A stretch of 64,000 nt of DNA from assembly GCF_048268085.1 (NCBI RefSeq), contig NZ_JBLWWF010000001.1:1-64000 (forward strand), read 5' to 3'. This document shows positions 53,084 through 62,403 of this stretch, piece after piece. Position 1 is the stretch's first letter. Every line of letters starts with the position of its first letter. The notes beneath the pieces were generated by a model. That model was not told the origin of the DNA. It searched no databases and was given only the letters and a program-made list of their open reading frames with translations. Source of the DNA: Neptunicella sp048268085 (GTDB lineage: Bacteria; Pseudomonadota; Gammaproteobacteria; Enterobacterales; Alteromonadaceae). The translations under genes were made by a program, and so were the position numbers.

Positions 53084-54825
53084 ATTATCAGGCAACCAAG
53101 CAGGCAAAAACCAATACGCAACCGCGTTTTTTACATTGGCGTTTTATCATCGTCAGTGGTGTGGTTATTTTGGTATTTATTGGTTTAGCTGCACGGGCTG
53201 CCTTTATCCAAGTTATTTCGCCCGATCAATTAATTGAACAAGGTGATAACCGCACCTTGCGTACCCGTACCAGCGCAGTACATCGTGGCATGATCACTGA
53301 CCGTAACGGCGAAGAGTTGGCGGTGAGTGTGCCGGTACAAGCCGTTTGGGCTGATCCAAAAATTGTCCGTGAAAAAGACGCGCTGAAAGATAAAAGACGA
53401 TGGCATGCATTAGCAGAAGTGCTGGGCGAAGATGCCGACAAAGTGATGCACGAGGTAGCCGACGATAAACGTCGGTTTGTTTATATTCAACGGCAGGTTA
53501 CCCCGGCAATGGCCGAGTATGTGGATAAATTGGATATTCCCGGTGTGTATCTGCGTCGTGAATCCCGCCGTTATTATCCTACAGGGGAAGTTTCAGCCCA
53601 GTTAATTGGCTTTACCAATATCGATGATGTCGGCATTGAGGGGATCGAGCGCTTATTTGAAGAACGTTTAAATGGGACACCGGATACGCGCCGAATTCGT
53701 CGTGATGGCAAGGGACGCCAAGTTGAAATATTGGCTGAGCATCAGGGCGAACAATCTAAAGATTTACATCTGACTATTGATCAACGTGTGCAAGCACTGG
53801 CCTACAAAGAGATTAAAAAGGCCATTCAGGTTTATGACGCTGCCGCTGCATCAGCCGTCGTGGTGGATGTGCATACCGGCGAAATTTTAGCCATGGTCAA
53901 TGGCCCATCTTTTAATCCTAATAATCGTCAAGGCGTTACCGCCCATCGTATCCGTAATCGGGCGATTACCGATGCCTTTGAGCCCGGCTCGGTGATTAAA
54001 CCGGTTGCCGTTTTGAGTGCGCTGGAATTTGGTACTGCGGATGTTACCACGGTGATTGATACGTCACCGGGCTGGATGCGGTTAGGTGGAGCAATTGTTA
54101 AAGATTCACATAATTACGGCAAATTAACCCTGGGTGGAATTATTAAACACTCCAGTAATATGGGAACGTCAAAATTGGCGTTATCGGTACCTAAAGCGCA
54201 TTTGATTGATATGTTCTACGAAATGGGCTTGGTAGGCGACACGGGGACTAACCTCATTGGTGAGAGTAGCGGTATATTTCATGATCGTAGTCGCTGGTCC
54301 CAACATGAATTAGCCTCATTGTCTTTTGGTTATAACCTGACCGTCACCCCGCTGCAGTTAGCGCGTATGTACAGCATTATCGGCAATGGCGGGATTAAAC
54401 GCCCGCTAAGTATTATCAAAGGGCCGATTCCTGCCGGTGAGAGAGTGTTGTCAGAGAAATCGGCTCGGGCTGTGACCCAAATGATGGAACATGTACTGGA
54501 TGATGATGGTACTGCTCCCAAAGCCCGTGTGGCCGGGTATCGCGTAGCGGGTAAAACCGGTACAAGCCGCAAAGCCATTGCGGGTGGTTATGGCGAAGAA
54601 TACGTGAATTTATTTGCCGGTATTGCTCCGGTGTCAAATCCACAAATAGCGGTTGTGGTCCTGATTGATGAACCTGGTGGCGATTTATATTACGGCGGCG
54701 ATACTGCTGCACCGGTTTTTTCCGAAATTATGTCTGGTGCCTTGCAGTTGTTGAATATTGCACCTGATGATAAGCCAGTGTCCTCTTTAATTGCCATGCA
54801 TGGAGGCACTCATCATGACAGTTAA
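53080..54825 (+). CDS. ftsI: Septal peptidoglycan transpeptidase FtsI (PBP3)
   Basis: FtsI cross-links septal peptidoglycan with FtsW and is a beta-lactam target. The 581 residues have one membrane anchor (about 22-42), a pedestal domain, and the transpeptidase domain with Ser304-x-x-Lys307 in EPGSVIKP, the SSN motif in KHSSNMG, and KTGT near residue 498. The stop lies 11 bp inside murE. Confidence 0.97.
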   Translation: MNYQATKQAKTNTQPRFLHWRFIIVSGVVILVFIGLAARAAFIQVISPDQLIEQGDNRTLRTRTSAVHRGMITDRNGEELAVSVPVQAVWADPKIVREKDALKDKRRWHALAEVLGEDADKVMHEVADDKRRFVYIQRQVTPAMAEYVDKLDIPGVYLRRESRRYYPTGEVSAQLIGFTNIDDVGIEGIERLFEERLNGTPDTRRIRRDGKGRQVEILAEHQGEQSKDLHLTIDQRVQALAYKEIKKAIQVYDAAAASAVVVDVHTGEILAMVNGPSFNPNNRQGVTAHRIRNRAITDAFEPGSVIKPVAVLSALEFGTADVTTVIDTSPGWMRLGGAIVKDSHNYGKLTLGGIIKHSSNMGTSKLALSVPKAHLIDMFYEMGLVGDTGTNLIGESSGIFHDRSRWSQHELASLSFGYNLTVTPLQLARMYSIIGNGGIKRPLSIIKGPIPAGERVLSEKSARAVTQMMEHVLDDDGTAPKARVAGYRVAGKTGTSRKAIAGGYGEEYVNLFAGIAPVSNPQIAVVVLIDEPGGDLYYGGDTAAPVFSEIMSGALQLLNIAPDDKPVSSLIAMHGGTHHDS

Positions 54826-56305
54826 TTTAACGGATTTATTAGCCCCTTACGGTATTCAGGCACCCAAAATCGAGTTTGATCAACTGGTACTCGATAGTCG
54901 ACAGGTGACTCAGCATAGCGCCTTTGTAGCATTAAAAGGGCATCAATTGGATGGTCGCGATTTTATTCCACAGGCGATTAGTTTGGGAGCCAAAGTCATT
55001 CTGGCCGAAACGGAACAAGCCTCGCAACATGGCAGTATTGATATGCGTGAGCATTCGCTGATTGTTCATTTTTATCAGCTTGGCGAACAATTAAGTGCTG
55101 TTGCTTCAGATTGCTATGCCCATCCTGCCGACGCAATGAATATCATTGCCGTGACAGGTACCAATGGTAAGACATCAACGGCACAACTTTGCGCACAAAT
55201 CAGTCAAAAATTAGGCCATGTGGCTGGCACTATCGGCACGTTGGGTAGTGGTCTGATTGATCAGTTGACACCTAATATTAATACCACGCCTGACGCAATT
55301 AACATGCAAAAAGCCCTAAGTGAGATGCAACAGCAAGGTGCTGATACCGTTGCACTGGAAGCCTCATCTCATGCGTTAGTACAGCACCGTCTGGCAGCTC
55401 TAAAAACGGATGTAGCGATCTTCACCAACTTAAGCCGGGATCATCTCGATTATCATGGCTCTATGGTGGAATATGCCGCGGCGAAACGCCGTTTGCTGCA
55501 GCAGTCAGGGCTTAAATTTGCCATATTGAATCAAGATGATGTGCAATCGCAACAATGGTTAAAAGATTGCCCTGCACAGGTTCAGCCAGTGATGTTTGGC
55601 TTTGAGCAGGTTAAACATCCGCAACATCCTTATTGTCTTGCTAAAACGGTGCAATATCACCCTCAGGGTTGTGTGATTGAACTTGAATCCTCATGGGGTA
55701 ATGCGCGTATCAACAGCCCTTTGTTAGGTCATTTCAATGTACAAAATTTATTGGCTGCGATTAGTGCTCAACTCTGTTTAGGTCGCAACCTGGATGAAAT
55801 CGCCGCTATCACTGACAAACTCAAGCCTATTGCCGGTCGAATGGAAGTATTCAGCAGCGCTGAATATGCTCCTGTGGTGGTGGATTATGCCCATACTCCC
55901 GATGCCTTACAGCAAACCTTGAGTTCACTTCGCAGTCATTGTGATGGATTGCTGTGGTGCATGTTTGGCTGCGGTGGTGATCGGGATAAAGGTAAGCGCC
56001 CACTAATGGGCGAAGTGGCTGAACGTTTTGCTGACAAAGTATTGATCACTAACGATAACAGCCGTTCCGAGTCACCTGAACAAATTGCCAATGATATTCT
56101 GGCCGGTTGTCAGCAACCTGAACAGATCCAGGTTGAATTAGACCGAAAAACAGCGATTCGAATGCTATTAGCACAGGCTGATCGGCAGGATGTGATCTTA
56201 TTGGCCGGTAAAGGTCATGAAGACTATCAGATTATTGGTAGCCAACGGTTACCTTACGATGAAAGACACCATGTACAACAATTATTAGAGGGGATGAAGC
56301 AATGA
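54815..56305 (+). CDS. murE: UDP-MurNAc-L-Ala-D-Glu:meso-DAP ligase MurE
   Basis: MurE adds the third residue of the peptidoglycan stem. The 496 residues have ATP-binding GTNGKTS, the carbamylated-Lys region, HTPDALQQTL, and the amino-acid-selecting motif, here DNSR rather than the DAP-type DNPR; the specificity arginine is kept, so meso-DAP is expected. ATG 54815 has GGAGG upstream; it overlaps ftsI by 11 bp and murF by 4 bp. Confidence 0.96.
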   Translation: MTVNLTDLLAPYGIQAPKIEFDQLVLDSRQVTQHSAFVALKGHQLDGRDFIPQAISLGAKVILAETEQASQHGSIDMREHSLIVHFYQLGEQLSAVASDCYAHPADAMNIIAVTGTNGKTSTAQLCAQISQKLGHVAGTIGTLGSGLIDQLTPNINTTPDAINMQKALSEMQQQGADTVALEASSHALVQHRLAALKTDVAIFTNLSRDHLDYHGSMVEYAAAKRRLLQQSGLKFAILNQDDVQSQQWLKDCPAQVQPVMFGFEQVKHPQHPYCLAKTVQYHPQGCVIELESSWGNARINSPLLGHFNVQNLLAAISAQLCLGRNLDEIAAITDKLKPIAGRMEVFSSAEYAPVVVDYAHTPDALQQTLSSLRSHCDGLLWCMFGCGGDRDKGKRPLMGEVAERFADKVLITNDNSRSESPEQIANDILAGCQQPEQIQVELDRKTAIRMLLAQADRQDVILLAGKGHEDYQIIGSQRLPYDERHHVQQLLEGMKQ

Positions 56306-57702
56306 TCTCAGTTTCACTGAAGTGGGTGGCAGATCAATTGCAGGGCGAGCTCTGTGGCGAAGATAAAACGATTAAAGGGGTCAGCACTGACACTCGCACC
56401 ATCGAGCCAAATGATTTGTTTATTGCCCTTACCGGGCCCAATTTTAATGGCCATAAATTTATTCAGGTCGCTGAACAGCAAGGTGCCGCCGCATTAGTGG
56501 TATCCGAGCCAGTTGAGAGTATTTTGCCACAAATAAAAGTGTCTGATACCCGTATCGCCTTGGGGCGACTTGGCGCTGCTGTAAAAGCGAAAGTCGCTCC
56601 TAAGACCATTGCGATTACCGGTAGCAGTGGTAAAACCACGGTGAAAGAAATGGTGGCCTCAATCCTTGAACGCAAAGGTAATGTGTTAGCGACCAAAGGC
56701 AACTTTAATAATGATATTGGGGTGCCACTGACGTTATTGCGTCTGAAGAAAAAACATCAGTATGCCGTTATCGAGCTGGGTGCCAATCATTTAGGGGAAA
56801 TTGCGTATACCACTGAATTAGTTAAGCCGGATGTGGCTACGGTACTCAATGCTGCTGCCGCACACTTGCAAGGTTTTGGTAGTTTGTTAGGGGTAGCCAG
56901 AGCCAAAAGTGAAATTTTTAATGGTTTGGGATCCAACGGGATCGCGGTAGTCAATGCCGATAGCCAATTTCATGATTTTTGGGTGGGTAAATTAAACCAT
57001 CTTAAACATATCCAGCGTTTCTCATTGAGACCGGGTTTTGATTTTTCTGCACGTAATGCGCAATTACAAGTGGATGGGTGTGCCAGTTTTGAGATGCAAA
57101 CCCCACAAGGCACTGCTTTTATCAATCTGGTCACCCCTGGAATGCATAACGTGGCAAATGCATTGACCGCAGCGGCGCTGACAATGGCCGTGGGTGCCAC
57201 GTTAGAAGAGGTGCAATTAGGGCTGGAAAACATGCAACAGGTTAAAGGCCGGTTGAATATTAAAAGCCTGACTAATCAAGTTAGACTGATTGATGATACT
57301 TATAACGCCAATGTGTCTTCGGTCAAGGCGGCTATTGATTTACTGGCCAATTATGACGGTCGCCGGATTTTGATTCTGGGCGACATGGGTGAACTGGGAG
57401 AGCGAGCCCGTTTTTATCATGAACAGGTCGGGGAATACGCCAAGCAGCATGGGCTGGATAACCTGTATACCATTGGTGTGCTCAGTCAGCATGCTAGTAC
57501 CGTATTTAACGGTAATGGATGTCATTTTAGTAACATCGAATCTTTAGTGGCTCATTTGGAGCAGCAAGTGATAGGTGAACATCAGAACATTACCATTCTG
57601 GTTAAAGGTTCACGTAGCGCCAAGATGGAATGTGTAGTTGAAGCTATCGAGGTATCCACTGTGGGAAAGCTTGAACATCATCAGGAGTCCATTGCATGCT
57701 GA
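56302..57702 (+). CDS. murF: UDP-MurNAc-tripeptide:D-Ala-D-Ala ligase MurF
   Basis: MurF adds the D-Ala-D-Ala dipeptide to complete the UDP-MurNAc-pentapeptide. The 466 residues contain GSSGKTT, NFNNDIGVPLTLL, ELGANHLGEI, and DDTYNANVSSVKAA, all family signatures. Its end overlaps mraY by 7 bp. Confidence 0.97.
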   Translation: MISVSLKWVADQLQGELCGEDKTIKGVSTDTRTIEPNDLFIALTGPNFNGHKFIQVAEQQGAAALVVSEPVESILPQIKVSDTRIALGRLGAAVKAKVAPKTIAITGSSGKTTVKEMVASILERKGNVLATKGNFNNDIGVPLTLLRLKKKHQYAVIELGANHLGEIAYTTELVKPDVATVLNAAAAHLQGFGSLLGVARAKSEIFNGLGSNGIAVVNADSQFHDFWVGKLNHLKHIQRFSLRPGFDFSARNAQLQVDGCASFEMQTPQGTAFINLVTPGMHNVANALTAAALTMAVGATLEEVQLGLENMQQVKGRLNIKSLTNQVRLIDDTYNANVSSVKAAIDLLANYDGRRILILGDMGELGERARFYHEQVGEYAKQHGLDNLYTIGVLSQHASTVFNGNGCHFSNIESLVAHLEQQVIGEHQNITILVKGSRSAKMECVVEAIEVSTVGKLEHHQESIAC

Positions 57703-58778
57703 TATGGCTAGCCGATTGGCTGCAGCAATTTGATTCCGGGTTTAATGTCTTTTCTTATCTGACATTAAGAGCCATCCTGAGCACTTTAACGGCGCTCGGG
57801 ATTTCGGTTTTTATGGGACCGGTGATGATCCGTTGGTTACAACGACTGCAAATTGGTCAGACAGTGCGGGATGATGGCCCGGAATCCCATTTGGCTAAAT
57901 CAGGTACACCGACCATGGGTGGAGTGCTGATCTTAGCCGCTATTGTTAGCAGTACGTTGCTGTGGGCCGATTTAACCAATCGTTATGTATTAACGACGCT
58001 GTTTGTGATTGTCAGTTACGGCATCATTGGCTTTGTGGATGATTATCGCAAGGTGATCCGCAAGGATTCCAAAGGGTTGATTGCCCGCTGGAAGTATTTT
58101 TGGTTATCCGCTGTGGCCATTGGTGTGGCGCTGTTTTTATACAGCTCCAGTCAGCATCCTGCGGAAACATCCTTGTTAGTACCATTCTTTAAAAACGTGA
58201 TGCCGCAATTGGGCATGATGTATATCGTATTAACATATTTTGTGCTGGTGGGAACCAGCAATGCGGTCAATTTGACTGATGGGCTGGATGGACTGGCCAT
58301 TGTCCCGACTATTTTAGTGGCTGGCGCCTTTGCCATTTTTGCCTATGTCACCGGTAATGTGAACTTTTCTGCCTATCTGAATATCCCCTACATCGGTTTA
58401 AGCAGTGAACTGGTCATCGTGTGTACCGCCATCGTCGGTGCCGGACTTGGTTTTCTATGGTTTAACACTTACCCCGCCATGGTTTTTATGGGCGATGTGG
58501 GCTCGCTGGCGTTAGGGGGGGCACTGGGCATTATCGCGGTGTTAGTCAGACAGGAATTGGTGTTGTTTATTATGGGCGGGGTATTTGTGATCGAAGCCCT
58601 GTCGGTGATCCTGCAGGTGGGCTCTTACAAGTTACGCGGTCAACGAATTTTCCGTATGGCGCCTATTCATCATCATTACGAATTAAAGGGCTGGCCAGAA
58701 CCACGGGTGATTGTGCGTTTTTGGATCATCTCTATCATGCTGGTTCTGGTGGGTTTAGCCACCTTGAAGTTAAGGTAA
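57696..58778 (+). CDS. mraY: Phospho-MurNAc-pentapeptide transferase MraY
   Basis: MraY transfers phospho-MurNAc-pentapeptide to undecaprenyl phosphate, forming lipid I at the inner membrane. The 360-residue protein has about ten helices and the catalytic motifs DDGPESH, FVDDYRKV, NLTDGLDGLAI, FMGDVGSLALG and IHHHYELKG. Normal length. Confidence 0.97.
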   Translation: MLIWLADWLQQFDSGFNVFSYLTLRAILSTLTALGISVFMGPVMIRWLQRLQIGQTVRDDGPESHLAKSGTPTMGGVLILAAIVSSTLLWADLTNRYVLTTLFVIVSYGIIGFVDDYRKVIRKDSKGLIARWKYFWLSAVAIGVALFLYSSSQHPAETSLLVPFFKNVMPQLGMMYIVLTYFVLVGTSNAVNLTDGLDGLAIVPTILVAGAFAIFAYVTGNVNFSAYLNIPYIGLSSELVIVCTAIVGAGLGFLWFNTYPAMVFMGDVGSLALGGALGIIAVLVRQELVLFIMGGVFVIEALSVILQVGSYKLRGQRIFRMAPIHHHYELKGWPEPRVIVRFWIISIMLVLVGLATLKLR

Positions 58779-58791
58779 TAAGACGAAGATT

Positions 58792-60090
58792 ATGTTGACA
58801 CTCACCAATCAAAAAGTTGCAGTCATTGGATTAGGCCAAACCGGTCAGTCTGTGATTGAGTTTTTGATCGCTCAACATGCCGATATTCTGGCTTTCGATA
58901 CTCGCGCATCGTTGCAGGTCGAATTGCCGATGGGGATTGAGGCGCAATGTGGTCCATTAGATGCCAATAAGTTGTGTCAGGCAGAGTTAATTGTCTTAAG
59001 TCCCGGTGTTGCGTTGTCGACTCCGGCAATCCAACAGGCGTTGTCGGTTGGCATTGAAGTGATTGGTGATATAGAACTGTTCGCCCGTTTCAACTCAGTA
59101 CCAGTGCTGGCGATTACCGGCTCAAACGGTAAATCTACGGTGACCATGCTACTGGCTGAGATGCTCAAAACCGCTGGCAAGCAGGTATTGGTTGGTGGCA
59201 ATATCGGCGTTCCGGCATTGAGTCTGTTAAACCAACCTGCCGATTTTATCGTGCTGGAATTGTCCAGTTTTCAGTTAGAAACCACCAGTAGCTTAAAGCT
59301 ATTGGCGGCTACTGTGCTGAATGTCAGTGATGATCATATGGATCGTTATGCCGATTTTGCTGCTTACCAGCAGGCCAAACTGCGAATTTTCGCTCATGCC
59401 CAAAACAAAATTGTTAATCGTGACGATCCCGCTGCACAAATTGATGGTTATGATACGACGCACAGCTTTGGTTTATCCGCAGCCACGCAGGGCTTCAGTT
59501 TCGATTCCGTTAATCAACACATTACATTGCATGGTCGTCCCTGGCTGGATATGAATGATTGTATGTTGTCTGGTCAACATAATGCGCTAAATATTCAGGC
59601 GGCGGCAGCATTAGCACTATGCACCGGAGTCGATTCAGCCAGTTTGCAACTGGCGAGTAAGCAATTCACCGGATTACCACATCGTTGTCAGCTGGTTAGT
59701 AATAAAGGTCAGATAAGCTGGATCAATGATTCTAAAGCGACCAATATCGGAGCAACAATTGCGGCCATTGAAGGACTGCGTGAGCAGGTTAGCGGCAAGC
59801 TAATCTTGATTGCCGGGGGCGATGGTAAAGGCGCTGATTTTAGCCAATTGTCATCAACAATGAAAAAGGTTGATGTACTGATTACATTAGGCAAAGACGG
59901 CCCTCAAATCAGTGCATTAAAAACCGATTCTATTCCGGTGACTAGCTTGCAAGAGGCAGTCCAAACGGCGGCGAAACAAGGTAATGCGGGTGATATGGTG
60001 TTGCTATCACCTGCTTGTGCCAGTTTGGATATGTTCACCAATTATATGCAGCGTGGTGAAGTATTCGCTGCTGCGGTGGAGGCCTTATGA
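58792..60090 (+). CDS. murD: UDP-MurNAc-L-alanine:D-glutamate ligase MurD
   Basis: MurD adds D-glutamate to UDP-MurNAc-L-Ala. The 432 residues have an N-terminal GLGQTG nucleotide loop, the ATP site GSNGKST, ELSSFQLETT, NDSKATN and the C-terminal LSPACASLDMFTNYMQRG. It follows mraY by 13 bp, the only gap of the cluster, and overlaps ftsW by 4 bp. Confidence 0.97.
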   Translation: MLTLTNQKVAVIGLGQTGQSVIEFLIAQHADILAFDTRASLQVELPMGIEAQCGPLDANKLCQAELIVLSPGVALSTPAIQQALSVGIEVIGDIELFARFNSVPVLAITGSNGKSTVTMLLAEMLKTAGKQVLVGGNIGVPALSLLNQPADFIVLELSSFQLETTSSLKLLAATVLNVSDDHMDRYADFAAYQQAKLRIFAHAQNKIVNRDDPAAQIDGYDTTHSFGLSAATQGFSFDSVNQHITLHGRPWLDMNDCMLSGQHNALNIQAAAALALCTGVDSASLQLASKQFTGLPHRCQLVSNKGQISWINDSKATNIGATIAAIEGLREQVSGKLILIAGGDGKGADFSQLSSTMKKVDVLITLGKDGPQISALKTDSIPVTSLQEAVQTAAKQGNAGDMVLLSPACASLDMFTNYMQRGEVFAAAVEAL

Positions 60091-61334
60091 GCAATATGAT
60101 GCCTGAACAATTGCGCATGATGTTCTCTGGTCGCCATGGTGACGTCGATCAACGTCCTTATGATATATCCATTCTGCTCATTGCCTTGACCTTAATGAGT
60201 ATCGGGTTAATTGTGGTGACATCGGCATCCATGCCGGCTGCTGCTCGGCTGTTTGGCAATCCCTTTCATTTTGCGATACGCCATTTGGTTTATATTGCGT
60301 TGGCGCTGACAGCATTTTTTATCACCTTGCAATTTCCCATGCGCTGGTGGAAGTGGAGTAATACCTGGCTACTGTTGCTAGGGATTGTACTGTTATTAGC
60401 CGTATTGGTAGTGGGCCGCAATGTTAACGGTAGCTCCCGATGGATCGCCATTGGCCCTATCACTATTCAGGCATCTGAACCGACTAAACTGTTCTTTTTC
60501 TGTTATCTGGCGGGGTATCTGGTGCGCCGCTATGAAGAAGTGACTGAAAATATTAAAGGCTTTATTAAGCCGCTGATTGTGTTTTTTGTATTGGCATTGT
60601 TATTACTGATGCAACCGGATTTAGGGACGGTCGTGGTGATGTTTGCTACGACGGTTGGCCTGTTGTTTTTGGCGGGAGCGCGATTGTGGCAGTTTTTTGC
60701 CCTGATCTTCAGTGGTGCCATTGCTGTGGGGATGTTAATCCTGATTTCACCTTACCGGATGGCACGGGTAACCTCTTTTATGGATCCTTGGGCTGATCCT
60801 TTTGGCAGTGGTTATCAATTGACTCAATCACTGATGGCCTATGGGCGTGGTGACATATTTGGTCAGGGGTTGGGTAACAGTTTACAAAAACTGGAATACT
60901 TACCCGAAGCGCATACTGATTTTATTATGGCCATTTTGGCAGAGGAATTTGGCTTTGCCGGGGTCACGTGTGTGCTGCTGTTACTCTTGGCTCTAGTGAT
61001 AAAAGCTCTGCAATTAGGCAATCAGGCGTTAATTAAAGAGCGTCCCTTTGAAGGCTATTTAGCGTACGCCATCGGTATCTGGATCAGCTTCCAAACTGCG
61101 GTCAATATAGGTGCCAGTGCCGGGATCCTGCCGACTAAAGGTTTAACCCTGCCATTGGTTAGTTACGGTGGGTCGAGCATGATCATTATGGCCATGGCGA
61201 TTGCCTTGTTGATGCGAATTAGTTTTGAATTACGCATGACCGATGTACAGGTGATAGCCGGTAATAAAAAGCGCTTAAGTCGTTCAAAAAGTCCTGATGA
61301 TTCTGCTTTGCAGCAGGAGTTGGCCCATGAATAA
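60087..61334 (+). CDS. ftsW: Septal peptidoglycan glycosyltransferase FtsW
   Basis: FtsW is the SEDS polymerase of septal peptidoglycan and works with FtsI. The 415 residues form about ten helices with family landmarks RWIAIGPITIQASEP, LMQPDLGTVVVM (catalytic Asp), LPEAHTDFIMAILAEEFGF, and GLTLPLVSYGGSSM. It overlaps murG by 8 bp. Confidence 0.97.
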   Translation: MSNMMPEQLRMMFSGRHGDVDQRPYDISILLIALTLMSIGLIVVTSASMPAAARLFGNPFHFAIRHLVYIALALTAFFITLQFPMRWWKWSNTWLLLLGIVLLLAVLVVGRNVNGSSRWIAIGPITIQASEPTKLFFFCYLAGYLVRRYEEVTENIKGFIKPLIVFFVLALLLLMQPDLGTVVVMFATTVGLLFLAGARLWQFFALIFSGAIAVGMLILISPYRMARVTSFMDPWADPFGSGYQLTQSLMAYGRGDIFGQGLGNSLQKLEYLPEAHTDFIMAILAEEFGFAGVTCVLLLLLALVIKALQLGNQALIKERPFEGYLAYAIGIWISFQTAVNIGASAGILPTKGLTLPLVSYGGSSMIIMAMAIALLMRISFELRMTDVQVIAGNKKRLSRSKSPDDSALQQELAHE

Positions 61335-62403
61335 GTGTCTGTTAGTCATGGCCGGTGGTACTGGAGGGCATGTCTTCCCCGGGATTGCCGTGGCTGATCT
61401 GTTACATCAGCAAGGCTGGAAAATACATTGGCTAGGCACGGCTAAACGGATGGAAGCGCAGATTGTACCGAAAGCAGGCTATCCCATCAGTTTCATTGAT
61501 GTGGCCGGATTACGTGGCAATGGCCTCGTTGGTTGGTTGTCTGCCCCCTTTAAACTGGCGAAAGCGTTATTTCAGGCACTAAGGGTGATGCGCGAAGTAC
61601 AACCGGATGTCGTGTTAGGCATGGGCGGATTTGCCAGTGGTCCGGGTGGTATTGCAGCGTGGCTAAAACGTATTCCGTTGGTGTTACATGAACAAAACGC
61701 AGTCCCTGGTTTTACCAACAAGTTGTTAGCGCCATTGGCAAGCACAATATTGACCGGCTTTGATCATACCTTTGCCGCCCGGGATAAAGTGCGTTGGGTG
61801 GGGAATCCACTTCGAGCCAGCTTTAGTGATGCAGTTCAACCCCAGCCCTCTGAACACTGCCGTATTTTAATTGTGGGTGGCAGTTTAGGCGCTAAGGCAC
61901 TTAATGATGCCATGCCAAATGCATTAAGTGGTTTGGCGATGGATTGTCATATTCGACATCAATGTGGAGCAGAACGTCAACAGCAGGTTGAAACGTTGTA
62001 TCACCAGGCAGGAATAACCAATAACCTGCAAGTGGATGAATTTATTGATGATATGGCGGCGGCTTATCAATGGGCTGACGTGGTGATTTGTCGAGCAGGA
62101 GCCTTAACGGTGTCGGAAATCGCCATGGCCGGTAAAGCGGCCGTATTTGTACCATTGCCCCATGCGGTGGATGATCATCAAACCCGTAACGCCCAAGCTT
62201 TAGTGGATAATGGGGCGGCAGTAATAGTGAAACAGAATGAAAGCTTATCCAATCAATTGCAGCAAGTATTAGCCGAATTGGTGGGTAATAAACCAAAAAT
62301 TCAACAAATGAGTCAGGCTGCCAGAACATTAGCCAAGCCGGATGCAACCCGACAGGTTGCCGCCATTTGTTGTGAATTAGCCGGAGCAGTAAACGCAGCA
62401 TGA
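61327..62403 (+). CDS. murG: Lipid II synthase MurG
   Basis: MurG adds GlcNAc to lipid I at the inner leaflet, giving lipid II. The 358 residues show GGTGGHVFPGIAVAD, VLGMGGFASGPGGIAA, HEQNAVPGFTNKLL and the GALTVSEIAMAGKAAVFVPLPHAVDDHQ donor-binding site. ATG 61327 with AGGAG upstream is the right start; a longer frame reads back into ftsW. Confidence 0.97.
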   Translation: MNKCLLVMAGGTGGHVFPGIAVADLLHQQGWKIHWLGTAKRMEAQIVPKAGYPISFIDVAGLRGNGLVGWLSAPFKLAKALFQALRVMREVQPDVVLGMGGFASGPGGIAAWLKRIPLVLHEQNAVPGFTNKLLAPLASTILTGFDHTFAARDKVRWVGNPLRASFSDAVQPQPSEHCRILIVGGSLGAKALNDAMPNALSGLAMDCHIRHQCGAERQQQVETLYHQAGITNNLQVDEFIDDMAAAYQWADVVICRAGALTVSEIAMAGKAAVFVPLPHAVDDHQTRNAQALVDNGAAVIVKQNESLSNQLQQVLAELVGNKPKIQQMSQAARTLAKPDATRQVAAICCELAGAVNAA

